DNA of 64,000 bases, taken from assembly GCA_937862815.1 (NCBI GenBank), contig CALMED010000002.1, forward strand, positions 372,001 to 436,000, read 5' to 3'. Positions 8,952-17,129 of the stretch are shown here, piece by piece. This DNA comes from an uncultured Chitinophagaceae bacterium. Its GTDB lineage: Bacteria > Bacteroidota > Bacteroidia > Chitinophagales > Chitinophagaceae. Position 1 is the stretch's first letter. Each line of letters opens with the position of its first letter. The position numbers and the translations under genes were made by a program. The notes below the pieces were generated by a model that was not told the origin of the DNA, did no database searches, and worked only from the letters and a program-made list of their open reading frames with translations.

Positions 8952-9804
8952 GATCATCAAAATATTCCGGCGGCCCCGTACCTACATCGCTTTTGTGGCG
9001 GTGTGGGCCATTGTATCGCTTATCCAGCTGGCCATTTACGTGGACGGTCCCAAGTACATGGATTTTGTGCTGAAGGACATCAAAGACAGTTTTGATGTGA
9101 TCGGCAATCCGCTGAACGGCTATTTCGTTTGTTTTGTGATTCTGCAGACACTGCTTGTGCACGTGCCCCTGCTGGTGGCGCTGGTGAGCGCCGATATGAT
9201 TGCCGGCGAGGCCAACATGGGCACCCTGCGCCTGCTCATTACCAAGCCCGTGAGCCGCACGCAGTTGCTGCTGAGCAAATTCCTGGCTTCCTCCTTTTAT
9301 ACCCTGGTGCTGCTGTTGTGGATCGCCCTGCTGGGTCTTTTTCTTTCCATGGTCATCTTTGGCACCGACGGCATGATCAATGCCAAGAGTTACGAAATCA
9401 TCATCCTCAACGGCAATGATATTTTCTGGCGCTACCTGCTGGCCTTTGCCTATGCCACGCTGGCCCTGCTCACCGTGGCCGCCCTCGGCTTTTTCTTTTC
9501 CATTTTTGCCGACAATTCCCTCGGTCCTATCGTTGCCACCATGAGTGTGATCATTGTATTTACCATTCTTACCACGCTCGACATACCGCTGTTTCAAAGC
9601 GTACGGCACCTCTTCTTTACCTCGCACATGATTGCCTGGAAAGGATTTTTTGAGATGAAAACCGATGCAGACGGACTATCGCTGCCCGGCACCATCCGCA
9701 ACCTGCCGGCCGTACTGCGCAGTGCCGGCGTGTTGCTGTTGCACGTGGTATTGTTTGTGGGCGGCGCCATTACTGTGTTCAGGAAAAAAGATATTCTCAG
9801 CTAA
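8929..9804 (+). CDS. ABC-2 type transporter permease
   Basis: A 291-residue inner-membrane permease with six hydrophobic segments. It begins MWKLTQIEIIKIFRRPRTYIA, a typical ABC-2 start in which a short amphipathic helix precedes the first membrane span. The motif DMIAGEANMGTLRLLITKPVSR is the conserved ABC-2 coupling region after the second span. Its start lies inside the ATPase gene (23-base overlap), indicating coupled translation. It is the membrane half of the exporter; the LolA-like gene follows by 11 bases. Confidence 0.9.
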   Translation: MWKLTQIEIIKIFRRPRTYIAFVAVWAIVSLIQLAIYVDGPKYMDFVLKDIKDSFDVIGNPLNGYFVCFVILQTLLVHVPLLVALVSADMIAGEANMGTLRLLITKPVSRTQLLLSKFLASSFYTLVLLLWIALLGLFLSMVIFGTDGMINAKSYEIIILNGNDIFWRYLLAFAYATLALLTVAALGFFFSIFADNSLGPIVATMSVIIVFTILTTLDIPLFQSVRHLFFTSHMIAWKGFFEMKTDADGLSLPGTIRNLPAVLRSAGVLLLHVVLFVGGAITVFRKKDILS

Positions 9805-9815
9805 ACAAAAGTAAG

Positions 9816-10499
9816 ATGATACGTGTGATTGTATTTTGCTGCACCCTGCTCCTGGCTGGCACCGTTGAGGCGCAGCAGGCCGAACAACTCCTGCAACAGG
9901 TACGGGCAAAGATGGACAAGGTGCAGGATTATGTGGCTACCGGCAAGATGAAGACCGATGTAGTGTTCATCAAGGCGCCGGTGTCGAATATCAAGGCCTA
10001 TTTCAGGAAACCCGACCGGTTTGCCATTAAGCGCGACAACGGCATCTCCCTCCTGCCCAAAAGCGGGGTGAGCGTGAACATCAGCTCGCTGCTGCTCACC
10101 GAATCGTACACCGCCATTGACGCGGGTACCACCACCTGGCAGCAGCAAACCGTGCGCATGGTCAAACTCCTGCCGCTCAATGAGCAGTCGGATGTGGTGC
10201 TCACCACCCTTTACATTGACGAGCAGAATCTTCTCATTCGCCGGGCGGCCACCACCACCCGCGAAAACGGCACCTTTGAAATGGAAATGGTGTACGGGCG
10301 TTACAGCAACTGGGGTCTGCCCGACAAAGTGCTGTTTTCGTTCAACACCAAGGATTATAAATTACCCAAGGGCATCACGTTTGAATACGACGACGGAACC
10401 ACCCGTCCCGAACTGCCCAAAAATAAAAAAGGGCGGGTGGAGATCACCTATTCCTCTTACACCATCAACAAGGGAGTGCCCGATGATGTGTTCCGTTAA
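9816..10499 (+). CDS. LolA-like periplasmic lipoprotein-carrier family protein
   Basis: A 227-residue exported protein with a signal peptide (about residues 1-19, ending VEAQQ). The mature part shows the LolA/LolB-like half-barrel pattern: the helix AEQLLQQVRAKMDKVQDYVATGKM, followed by strands such as VSNIKAYFRKPDRFAIK and TLYIDEQNLLIRRAATTT. It is annotated in relatives as outer membrane lipoprotein-sorting protein. It follows the ABC permease by 11 bases, so it may deliver or modify something handled by that exporter, but this is inference; it need not be the housekeeping LolA. Confidence 0.75.
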   Translation: MIRVIVFCCTLLLAGTVEAQQAEQLLQQVRAKMDKVQDYVATGKMKTDVVFIKAPVSNIKAYFRKPDRFAIKRDNGISLLPKSGVSVNISSLLLTESYTAIDAGTTTWQQQTVRMVKLLPLNEQSDVVLTTLYIDEQNLLIRRAATTTRENGTFEMEMVYGRYSNWGLPDKVLFSFNTKDYKLPKGITFEYDDGTTRPELPKNKKGRVEITYSSYTINKGVPDDVFR

Positions 10500-10513
10500 T
10501 AACGGTTCTGCAT

Positions 10514-12052
10514 TTACGTATTACAGAAGGTTTGATACATCTGCTCGGTTTGCGGCATCGGCGGCATCTGGAAGCCATCTCTTCCGTTTTGTTCGGCATA
10601 CGGGTTGCCCAGGATCTGCAGCAGCTCGTTGAAGTAGCTGAAATTGTTGCGGAAGGCCGCCTGTTCGAGCGCTGTTTCCACCAGTTGATTGCGGGGAATA
10701 AAGGCGGGGTTGTTTTGTTGCATGATTCCCCGGGCGGTTTCCGGCGACCGCTGCAGCAGCCGGGCATACCAGCGCTGTAACCATTCGTGCAGCTGGTCGA
10801 CGGCGGCAGCAGACGCCGGTGCTGATCCGGGCGCCCAGAGATAGAACGGGTTGGCAGACAGATCGGGTTGCGCCGGAGGTTCTGTTGCAGCTGCGTGGGT
10901 TAACAGGCGGAATGTATTGGTGAAGTCGGCCCCGTATTGCTGCATCCAGCCGAGCAGTTCTTCTGCCAACGTCACATCGGTTGTGTCTCCCCCCGTTAAA
11001 CCGGTTTTCTGCAGCAACATCTCTCTCCAGGCGTGGCGAAACTGGTCGGGAAAAGCATGGATGGTTTCCTGCACCAGCTCTACCGCTTTTTGTTCTTCCG
11101 GATGTACCAGCGGGATGATCGTTCGGGCCAGGCAGGCCAGGTTCCATTGGGCAATGGCCGGTTGGTTGCCGTAGGCATACCGCCCCTCGTGATCAATGGA
11201 ACTGAAGACGGTTTTGGGATCGTAGGCGTTCATGAACGCACAGGGGCCGTAGTCAATGGTTTCACCGGCCAGGCTCATGTTGTCGGTATTCATCACACCA
11301 TGGATGAAACCCACCCGCATCCACTGCACCACCAGGCTGATCTGTTCCTTCTGCACCTGCTGCAGCAAGGCCAACGCCGGGTTAGCGGCGTCTTTCAGTT
11401 GCGGATAGTGGCGTTCGATGGTATAGCTCAGCAATTGTTCCAGTACGTCCCTGCTCTGAAAGGCGCTTACATATTCAAAGGTCCCCACCCGAATATGACT
11501 GGAAGCGATCCGCGTAAGTACGCCGCCCGGATGTATCCGTTCCCGGGGAACGGTTTCGCCCGTTGTCACCAGCGCCAGGCTGCGGCTGGAGCGTATGCCC
11601 AGGTGGTGCATGGCTTCGCTGATGAGGTATTCCCGCAGCATGGCGCTGAGGGTAGCCCTGCCGTCGCCGCGGCGGGAATAGGGGGTAGGGCCTGAACCCT
11701 TCAGCTGTATATCATAGCGTTTGCCGTCGGGACCGATGTGTTCCCCCAGCAACAACGCCCTGCCGTCGCCCAGCATGTTAAAATAGCCAAACTGGTGGCC
11801 GGCATAGGCCTGTGCCAGCGGATGGGCACCTTCGGGCAGTTGGTTGCCCGAAAAAACGGAGGCCAGTAAAGCGGGATCGGCCGATTCCAGGTTCAGACCC
11901 ATTGCATGCGACAGCTCCCGGTTCAGGTACAGGAGTTGGGGCGCCGCAACCGGAACCGGCTGTTGTGGCGTAAACAGGGTTTGGTGCAGCGTTGCGTAGC
12001 TGTTATCGAACTTCCAGCCTAACGGGGAGGTATTGCTGTTTTCAGATGGCAT
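10514..12052 (-). CDS. selO: Protein adenylyltransferase SelO (YdiU family)
   Basis: A 512-residue pseudokinase-fold enzyme that transfers AMP from ATP to Ser, Thr or Tyr of target proteins. Visible family motifs are AYAGHQFGYF, LGDGRALLLGE, QLKGSGPTPYSRRGDGRA, FIHGVMNTDNMS and IDYGPCAFMNAYDP. Length matches the family. The C-terminus ends TFCNT, with a cysteine at the third position from the end, where animal SelO has selenocysteine and E. coli YdiU has cysteine. It ends 14 bases from the convergent LolA-like gene. In bacteria the family is linked to redox stress. Confidence 0.95.
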   Translation of the reverse strand: MPSENSNTSPLGWKFDNSYATLHQTLFTPQQPVPVAAPQLLYLNRELSHAMGLNLESADPALLASVFSGNQLPEGAHPLAQAYAGHQFGYFNMLGDGRALLLGEHIGPDGKRYDIQLKGSGPTPYSRRGDGRATLSAMLREYLISEAMHHLGIRSSRSLALVTTGETVPRERIHPGGVLTRIASSHIRVGTFEYVSAFQSRDVLEQLLSYTIERHYPQLKDAANPALALLQQVQKEQISLVVQWMRVGFIHGVMNTDNMSLAGETIDYGPCAFMNAYDPKTVFSSIDHEGRYAYGNQPAIAQWNLACLARTIIPLVHPEEQKAVELVQETIHAFPDQFRHAWREMLLQKTGLTGGDTTDVTLAEELLGWMQQYGADFTNTFRLLTHAAATEPPAQPDLSANPFYLWAPGSAPASAAAVDQLHEWLQRWYARLLQRSPETARGIMQQNNPAFIPRNQLVETALEQAAFRNNFSYFNELLQILGNPYAEQNGRDGFQMPPMPQTEQMYQTFCNT

Positions 12053-12212
12053 GTGCAGTCAGATGAGTTGAAAAATCAGATGACAGGCCATTTAAGGGAA
12101 AATCCTGCTGCTTGAGAGGAAGCCTGTAAGCGTTGTTCTGTCGGCAGGTTCCGGCCATTGTATTACAACACGCCAAAGGTGCTGAAGTTGAACTTCCTGG
12201 TTTGCCCCGCCG

Positions 12213-13304
12213 TTACTCCTCAATTTTTTCATCCACGGCACGGGCCAGCATGGCACTGCTGCGCCGGTGCATGGGATTGCTGCGGGCTTCGGCATACCCC
12301 TTTTGCTGCCGCCAGATATCCATGGCGAGGTAGAGGGCTGCCCGGAACGAGGATTCATCGGCTTTTCCCTTGCCGGCAATGTCAAATGCGGTGCCGTGGT
12401 CGGGACTGGTGCGGATGGCGCCTAACCCGGCGGTGTAATTTACCCCTTCGCCCTTGGCCAGTGATTTAAAGGGAATGAGTCCCTGGTCGTGGTAGAGCGC
12501 CAGTACGGCATCGAAGCGCTCCTGTTGTCCGCGGGCAAAGAAGGCATCGGCGCTGTAAGGGCCAAAGACCATGATGTCCTGCTGGCGGGCATCTTTGAGG
12601 GCAGGTTTGATGATGGCCTCTTCTTCCTGGCCCACCAGTCCTTCATCGCCTGCATGCGGGTTGAGTCCCAGTACACCCAGCCGGGGTTTGTCAATACCGA
12701 AATCTTTTTTGAGCGACTGGTTCAGCACCTTGAGTTTGCTGAGCAGGTTTTCGCGGGTCACCAGTGCCGCCGCGTCTTTTAGCGGAACATGTTCGCTGAG
12801 CAGGGCGATGCGCATGTTGTCGCTCACCATCAGCATCACCACTTCTTTTGCTTCAAAGACAGCTTTCAGGTACGGGGTATGACCGGTGAAGGTGAATTCC
12901 TCGCTTTGTACGTTTTTTTTATGAATAGGGCCGGTTACCAGCGCATCGATCTTTTTTTCTTTCAGGGCCTGGGTGGCGGCGTTGAGCGCCTGTACGGCAT
13001 AGCGTCCGCCGGTTTCGTTCAACTGGCCGGGGGTGATGTTCACTTCGTCTTCCCAGCAGTTGAACACGTTCACCGTTTTGGGATTGATGCGTTCAAATTC
13101 CCGCAGGCTCTGGTAACTGAAGGGCGCGTCACCCAGCGTTTTCCGGTAAAAATTGATCAGCTTGGTGGAGGCAAACACCACGGGGGTGCACAACTCGAGG
13201 ATCCGGTTGTCGCTCAGTGTTTTGATGATCAGTTCGGTTCCGATGCCGTTGAGATCGCCGCAGGTAAAGCCAATGACCGGGCGGGGTTCTGGGATGGATG
13301 ACAT
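12213..13304 (-). CDS. pdxA: 4-hydroxythreonine-4-phosphate dehydrogenase
   Basis: A 363-residue enzyme of the DXP-dependent pyridoxal 5'-phosphate pathway. It oxidises 4-phosphohydroxy-L-threonine with NAD, and the product is then condensed by PdxJ. Visible motifs include GFTCGDLNGIGTELIIK at the N-terminus, the metal-binding histidine region LGLNPHAGDEG, and LYHDQGLIPFKSL. RTSPDHGTAFDIAGKG, the usual C-terminal signature, is also present. It is slightly longer than the E. coli enzyme because of a short tail after MDIWRQQ. It is divergent from rsmA, with a promoter motif 17 bases before its start. Confidence 0.97.
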   Translation of the reverse strand: MSSIPEPRPVIGFTCGDLNGIGTELIIKTLSDNRILELCTPVVFASTKLINFYRKTLGDAPFSYQSLREFERINPKTVNVFNCWEDEVNITPGQLNETGGRYAVQALNAATQALKEKKIDALVTGPIHKKNVQSEEFTFTGHTPYLKAVFEAKEVVMLMVSDNMRIALLSEHVPLKDAAALVTRENLLSKLKVLNQSLKKDFGIDKPRLGVLGLNPHAGDEGLVGQEEEAIIKPALKDARQQDIMVFGPYSADAFFARGQQERFDAVLALYHDQGLIPFKSLAKGEGVNYTAGLGAIRTSPDHGTAFDIAGKGKADESSFRAALYLAMDIWRQQKGYAEARSNPMHRRSSAMLARAVDEKIEE

Positions 13305-13320
13305 AGCGATTGTATTCCTG

Positions 13321-13328
13321 CAAATGTA
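13321..13328 (-). promoter_or_regulatory. -7 promoter element for pdxA
   Basis: On the minus strand this reads TACATTTG followed by C, an exact TAnnTTTG match. The pdxA start is 16 bases downstream, giving a very short leader. Confidence 0.55.
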
Positions 13329-13375
13329 ATGGATTGCGCCTAAAGAGGTGGATAGGCGTGCAACCCCTTTACCGT

Positions 13376-13383
13376 TACCTTTG
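13376..13383 (+). promoter_or_regulatory. -7 promoter element for rsmA, probably leaderless
   Basis: TACCTTTG, followed by C, matches the -7 consensus. The GTG start of rsmA begins only four bases after the final G, so transcription would start at or next to the start codon and the mRNA would be leaderless. Confidence 0.6.
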
Positions 13384-13387
13384 CGGG

Positions 13388-14143
13388 GTGCAGTATACCC
13401 TCAAAAAATCACTTGGTCAGCATTTCCTGAGAGACGAAAACATCTGCCGCAAGATCGTGGAGGCCGTGGCAGCGGAGCACCCGTCACGGCTGCTGGAAGT
13501 GGGGCCCGGCGGTGGCGCCCTTACCCGGCACCTGCTGGACTTGCCGGCCGTGGAGTTCAAAGCCATTGAGCTGGATGAAGAAAAAGTGCAGTACCTGCTT
13601 CACATGTACCCGCAACTGGCCGGCAAGCTGGTACACCGCAATTTCCTCGAAGCTGAACCTCCTTTTGATGCACCCTTTATGGTGGTGGGCAATTTCCCCT
13701 ACAACATCTCTTCACAGATCCTGTTTAAAGTCCTGGAATGGAAATCACAGGTGACCTCCGTGGTGGGCATGTTCCAGAAAGAAGTGGCCCAGCGGGTGGC
13801 CGCACGGGAGGGGAGCAAAACCTACGGCATCCTGAGTGTGTTGGTGCAGGCCTTTTTTGAGGTGGACTATCTGTTTGATGTAAGCGAGCAATGCTTTGTG
13901 CCGCCTCCCAAGGTAAAAAGCGGGGTTATCCGGCTGCGCCCGGCGGCCGTAGTGCCCGATATGAAAAGTGAAGCGGCGTTTTTTCTGCTGGTTAAGACCG
14001 CTTTCAACCAGCGGCGTAAGATGCTGCGCAACGGGGTGAAGGGGCTTTTCGATGCCACCACCCTGCAGGACCCCCTCTTCAGCAAGCGGGCCGAGCAGCT
14101 CTCCGTGCAGCAATTTGCCGCGTTAACCTATCTGATGAAATAA
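13388..14143 (+). CDS. rsmA: 16S rRNA (adenine1518-N6/adenine1519-N6)-dimethyltransferase
   Basis: A 251-residue SAM-dependent methyltransferase (KsgA/RsmA) that dimethylates two adjacent adenines in helix 45 of 16S rRNA. I chose the GTG at 13388, giving (M)QYTLKKSLGQHFLRD, which is where family members begin. The frame is open upstream, but it runs through the promoter. Motifs: LEVGPGGGALTRHLL (SAM binding), AIELDEEKV, and catalytic NFPYNISSQILFK. The C-terminal domain contains FNQRRKMLRNG. Its 3' neighbour is a dehydrogenase 32 bases away. Confidence 0.95.
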   Translation: MQYTLKKSLGQHFLRDENICRKIVEAVAAEHPSRLLEVGPGGGALTRHLLDLPAVEFKAIELDEEKVQYLLHMYPQLAGKLVHRNFLEAEPPFDAPFMVVGNFPYNISSQILFKVLEWKSQVTSVVGMFQKEVAQRVAAREGSKTYGILSVLVQAFFEVDYLFDVSEQCFVPPPKVKSGVIRLRPAAVVPDMKSEAAFFLLVKTAFNQRRKMLRNGVKGLFDATTLQDPLFSKRAEQLSVQQFAALTYLMK

Positions 14144-14175
14144 ACAAAACCGGCCGGGCGATCCGGCTTCACCCT

Positions 14176-15111
14176 ATGTTGGCCATTATCACCACCCGCT
14201 GTCACGAGTTTCTGCTGCAACGCCTGGAACAGGCGGGCTATACCGTGGACTACCGCCCCGAGATTACCTACGATGAGCTGGTTCAGGAAGTCCCGGCCGC
14301 CGCAGGGCTGGTGGTGAGCACCCGCGTACGCATTGACCGGCCCCTGCTGGAAGCAGCAGAGCAGCTGCAATGGATCGGCAGGCTGGGCAGCGGACTGGAA
14401 CTCATCGACAGCCGGTACGCCACCGAAAAAGGCATCCGCGTGGTGAGCAGCCCGGAAGGCAATTGCACCGCCGTAGGGGAACATGTGCTGGGCATGGCAC
14501 TCTCCCTCCTCAACCGCATCCTGCTCAGCTACCTGGAAGTGCGGGAGGGTACCTGGTTGCGGGAAGAGAACCGGGGCACCGAACTCACCGGCAAAACAGT
14601 AGGTATCATCGGCTTCGGGCATACGGGCCAGGCATTTGCCAAAACACTCCGGGGCTTTGATGTAACCATCCTGGCACACGATAAATACAAGTTTGGATTT
14701 GGCGGAGAAACGGTGAAGGAAGCTTCGCTGGAGCAGGTGTTGCGCTACAGCGATCTCATCAGCCTGCACCTGCCTCTTACCGCCGAAACACGGCACTATG
14801 CCAACGATGCCTTTTTTACGCAGGCAGCCCGGAAGCCGCTTTTCATCAACGCCTCCCGCGGTGCTGTGCACGATACGGCCGCTGTGATCCGCGCCCTCGG
14901 GCAGGAGCGCATCAGCGGCGCGGCGCTGGATGTGCTGGAGAATGAGCGGCTGGGTACGTATACAACCGAAGAGCGGGAGCAGCTCAACTGGCTGCTGTGC
15001 CAACCCAACGTACTCATAACCCCGCATATTGCCGGTTACAGCCACGAATCGTTTTACAAGATGAGTGCGGTGCTGGCGGAGAAGTTGGGCCTAGTCTCTT
15101 ACCGTGGTTAG
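14176..15111 (+). CDS. D-isomer-specific 2-hydroxyacid dehydrogenase family protein
   Basis: A 311-residue NAD(P)-dependent oxidoreductase related to D-3-phosphoglycerate dehydrogenase. The Rossmann motif is GIIGFGHTGQAFAKTL (about residues 142-157). The three catalytic residues can be seen: Arg in INASRGAVHD, Glu in LDVLENERL, and His in ITPHIAGYSHES. At this length it lacks a C-terminal ACT domain, so it is a short-form enzyme. Substrate cannot be assigned; phosphoglycerate, glyoxylate/hydroxypyruvate and phosphoerythronate are all possible. It lies 32 bases after rsmA on the same strand. Confidence 0.85.
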   Translation: MLAIITTRCHEFLLQRLEQAGYTVDYRPEITYDELVQEVPAAAGLVVSTRVRIDRPLLEAAEQLQWIGRLGSGLELIDSRYATEKGIRVVSSPEGNCTAVGEHVLGMALSLLNRILLSYLEVREGTWLREENRGTELTGKTVGIIGFGHTGQAFAKTLRGFDVTILAHDKYKFGFGGETVKEASLEQVLRYSDLISLHLPLTAETRHYANDAFFTQAARKPLFINASRGAVHDTAAVIRALGQERISGAALDVLENERLGTYTTEEREQLNWLLCQPNVLITPHIAGYSHESFYKMSAVLAEKLGLVSYRG

Positions 15112-15159
15112 CCTCCGACTGTTCCGCCACGAGTCCGCCGATTGAAAAGGTATTCAATT

Positions 15160-15408
15160 TTACCCCACAGGTTCGTTTGGCCGGTCTTCCTGCACTGCTG
15201 CAGGGGGGCGCAGCAGGCTCCGCAGCCGTTTTACATTCCAGTAGGTGATGGTGGAGAACAGCGCCAGCCGTACGATGTCGCGAAACAAATCCGTCCGGTT
15301 GGCTGCGGCCATCAACCGGGGAAGGTCCAGCGCAAACATTACCAGCCACACACCAAACAGGAGGAGAAAGGAGATATGCAGGGCGATGTGCAGGTGTCTT
15401 TTTTTCAT
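15160..15408 (-). CDS. Small two-helix membrane protein
   Basis: An 82-residue protein with a basic start (MKKRHLH) and two hydrophobic helices (about 8-28 and 41-56), then a basic and Pro-rich tail. It starts 3 bases after the stop of the DUF2911 gene on the same strand and is probably co-transcribed with it. No family recognised. Confidence 0.55.
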   Translation of the reverse strand: MKKRHLHIALHISFLLLFGVWLVMFALDLPRLMAAANRTDLFRDIVRLALFSTITYWNVKRLRSLLRPPAAVQEDRPNEPVG

Positions 15409-15411
15409 CCT

Positions 15412-15957
15412 TTATTTTTTTTCAGCCGTGAGCGGCACTTCAATTTCCAGCCGTTCCCAGGCCAGGATCAGCTTACTGTCTTCGATGAAATACTGCAGCC
15501 GTTCCCGGTGATTTTTGGATGACCGGGGTGTTACCGCCAGGCGCAGCACATCCAGCTTTTGATCGTAGTTATCGGCCAGGTGTTGCCGGTAGTTTTTATT
15601 GAGAATCACCGTCCACTCTTTTGGGCCCGGTAAGGTATAAAACGCGTAGGTGCCGGCCTCTATGCGTTGCTTTCCCATCCGGCAGGGGGCGCTGAACGTT
15701 ATCCGGGTGGCCATATGGGCTCCGCTTACCCAGACCTGGTCAAAGGGAACCACACCACCCCAGATGATGCGGTTGCGAACCCGCGGTGAGGCATATTCCA
15801 CCGTAACGGTAACCGGCCCAATAGTACCCCTGGCAACTGCCGGAATGCTTTTATAGGAGGTGTCTCTGCCATTGTTGGGGTTGGTAACGGGTTGCTGCGC
15901 CTTTGCCAGAGCCGGAACGGCCAGGCAGAACATCAACAGGAGAAAAGTTCGTGGCAT
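15412..15957 (-). CDS. DUF2911 domain exported protein
   Basis: A 181-residue protein with a signal peptide (residues 1-20, ending LAKAQ). The mature part carries the DUF2911 signature: VTVEYASPRVRNRIIWGGVVPFDQVW, cut here to the recognisable blocks VEYASPRVR, VPFDQVWVSGAH and GTYAFYTLPGPKEWTVILN. DUF2911 proteins are widespread in Bacteroidota and Acidobacteria and have no known activity. A -7 promoter motif lies just upstream, and a small membrane-protein gene follows. Confidence 0.85.
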   Translation of the reverse strand: MPRTFLLLMFCLAVPALAKAQQPVTNPNNGRDTSYKSIPAVARGTIGPVTVTVEYASPRVRNRIIWGGVVPFDQVWVSGAHMATRITFSAPCRMGKQRIEAGTYAFYTLPGPKEWTVILNKNYRQHLADNYDQKLDVLRLAVTPRSSKNHRERLQYFIEDSKLILAWERLEIEVPLTAEKK

Positions 15958-15964
15958 AGGCCTG

Positions 15965-15972
15965 CAAAGCTA
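15965..15972 (-). promoter_or_regulatory. -7 promoter element for the DUF2911 gene
   Basis: On the minus strand this is TAGCTTTG followed by C, an exact match to TAnnTTTG. The ATG begins 8 bases after the last G, which fits a leaderless or nearly leaderless transcript. Confidence 0.55.
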
Positions 15973-16047
15973 CAAATCCTGCTGGTGGCTCAACTTGTTT
16001 GTTCCTGCCCGCCATGCCGGCCTCCTGTTTGTTCCAAAATAATTTTC

Positions 16048-16055
16048 TATTTTTG
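16048..16055 (+). promoter_or_regulatory. -7 promoter element for greA
   Basis: TATTTTTG followed by C matches the -7 consensus. It lies about 84 bases before the greA ATG, leaving room for the leader hairpin described separately. Confidence 0.6.
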
Positions 16056-16070
16056 CCGTTACCCAAAAAC

Positions 16071-16112
16071 AGCAACGCTTCAGCTCTACCTGAGGCGTTG
16101 TTATTTTTTTTG
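16071..16112 (+). terminator. Terminator-like hairpin in the greA leader (candidate attenuator)
   Basis: CAACGC at 16073-16078 pairs with GCGTTG at 16095-16100, and the stem continues inward (one G-U pair, then TCAG with CTGA) to a six-base loop, about 11 pairs in all. TTATTTTTTTT follows immediately. It lies after the greA -7 element and before its ribosome binding site. No rightward gene ends upstream within 900 bases, so it most likely acts on greA transcription itself. Confidence 0.7.
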
Positions 16113-16138
16113 CTTTTACGAATCGAAAAGGAGGAATT

Positions 16139-16609
16139 ATGAGTATTCAGTACGTTACGAAAGAGACCCTGGAGCGCCTGCAGGCCGAACTGCAGCACAT
16201 GAAAGGTGTGGAACGTCCGGCTGCGGCCCGTGCCATTGCAGAAGCCCGGGAGAAGGGCGACCTCAAGGAAAACGCCGAATACGATGCCGCCAAAGAAGCC
16301 CAGGGCATCCTGGAAGCCAAAATCAAACAACTGGAGGGGGTGCTGGCCAATGCCCGGATAGTGGATGAGAGTACAATTGATACCAGCAAGGTGGCCATCC
16401 TCACCAAGGTAACGGTAACCAACCTGGCCACGAAGAAAAAAATCACCTACCAGATTGTGAGTGAGAAGGAGGCCGACCTGAAGGCCGGTAAGATTTCGGT
16501 GACCTCGCCCATTGGTAAGGGACTGCTCGGTAAGGCCGTGGGCCAGGTGGCGGAAGTGCAGGTGCCGGCCGGTGTGGTAAAATTCCAGGTGGAAGAAATC
16601 ACGGTTTAA
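16139..16609 (+). CDS. greA: Transcription elongation factor GreA
   Basis: A 156-residue factor that enters the RNA polymerase secondary channel and stimulates cleavage of backtracked RNA. The N-terminal coiled coil (about 1-75) includes the tip acidic region GDLKENAEYDAAKEAQ. The C-terminal FKBP-like domain (about 80-156) ends SPIGKGLLGKAVGQVAEVQVPAG. A strong ribosome binding site, AAGGAGG, precedes the ATG. The leader carries a terminator-like hairpin (16071-16112), suggesting attenuated or feedback-controlled expression. Confidence 0.97.
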   Translation: MSIQYVTKETLERLQAELQHMKGVERPAAARAIAEAREKGDLKENAEYDAAKEAQGILEAKIKQLEGVLANARIVDESTIDTSKVAILTKVTVTNLATKKKITYQIVSEKEADLKAGKISVTSPIGKGLLGKAVGQVAEVQVPAGVVKFQVEEITV

Positions 16610-16730
16610 GTTGCAGGATGTCCCCGCATTGTTTGGAAGTTCGGGGTGAGGCACCGTAGATTTGTTGCCGATGATGCAGCACCGCTGGTGAACGCGTTGT
16701 TACACACTGTAAACAAAACTGTTCGGGGGC

Positions 16731-17126
16731 ATGACCATTTTTTCGAAAATCATTGCAGGCCAGATACCTGCTTTTAAGATTGCGGAGAACGATCGTTTTT
16801 TCGCCTTCCTGGATATTTTTCCGTTGGTGGAAGGACATACGCTGGTGGTGCCCAAGATAGAGGTGGACAAGTTCTTCGATCTCTCGCCCGGTTACCTGCA
16901 GGAGCTGTTGGTCTTTGCCCAGCCCATTGCCCGGGCCCTGGAAGCCGCGTTTCCCTGCAACCGGGTCGGATTGTCGGTCATCGGGCTGGAAGTGCCTCAT
17001 GCGCACCTGCACCTGGTGCCCATCCGGTCGGCTGATGATCTCAACTTCACCCGGCCTAAACTCACCATGAGCCCGGAACAACTGCAAGAGGCGCAGGCAA
17101 AAATTCTGGCTCATTTAACTCACTGA
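16731..17126 (+). CDS. HIT family nucleotide hydrolase
   Basis: A 131-residue histidine-triad protein. The signature HAHLHLVP is present near residue 87, where the middle histidine is the nucleophile that attacks nucleoside phosphoramidates or dinucleoside polyphosphates. The N-terminal IFSKIIAGQIPAFKI and FPLVEGHTLVVPK blocks are typical of the Hint branch. It is 121 bases after greA and 3 bases before a small membrane-protein gene. Exact substrate unknown. Confidence 0.92.
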   Translation: MTIFSKIIAGQIPAFKIAENDRFFAFLDIFPLVEGHTLVVPKIEVDKFFDLSPGYLQELLVFAQPIARALEAAFPCNRVGLSVIGLEVPHAHLHLVPIRSADDLNFTRPKLTMSPEQLQEAQAKILAHLTH

Positions 17127-17129
17127 TCT

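Noticed and set aside
12184..12196. Palindrome GAAGTTGAACTTC downstream of pdxA
   Set aside because: No T-run follows on either strand, so it is not supported as a terminator, and there is no promoter nearby for an operator.
14128..15045. 305-codon minus-strand open frame
   Set aside because: It is antisense to the 2-hydroxyacid dehydrogenase, which carries all catalytic motifs. The antisense residues show no family.
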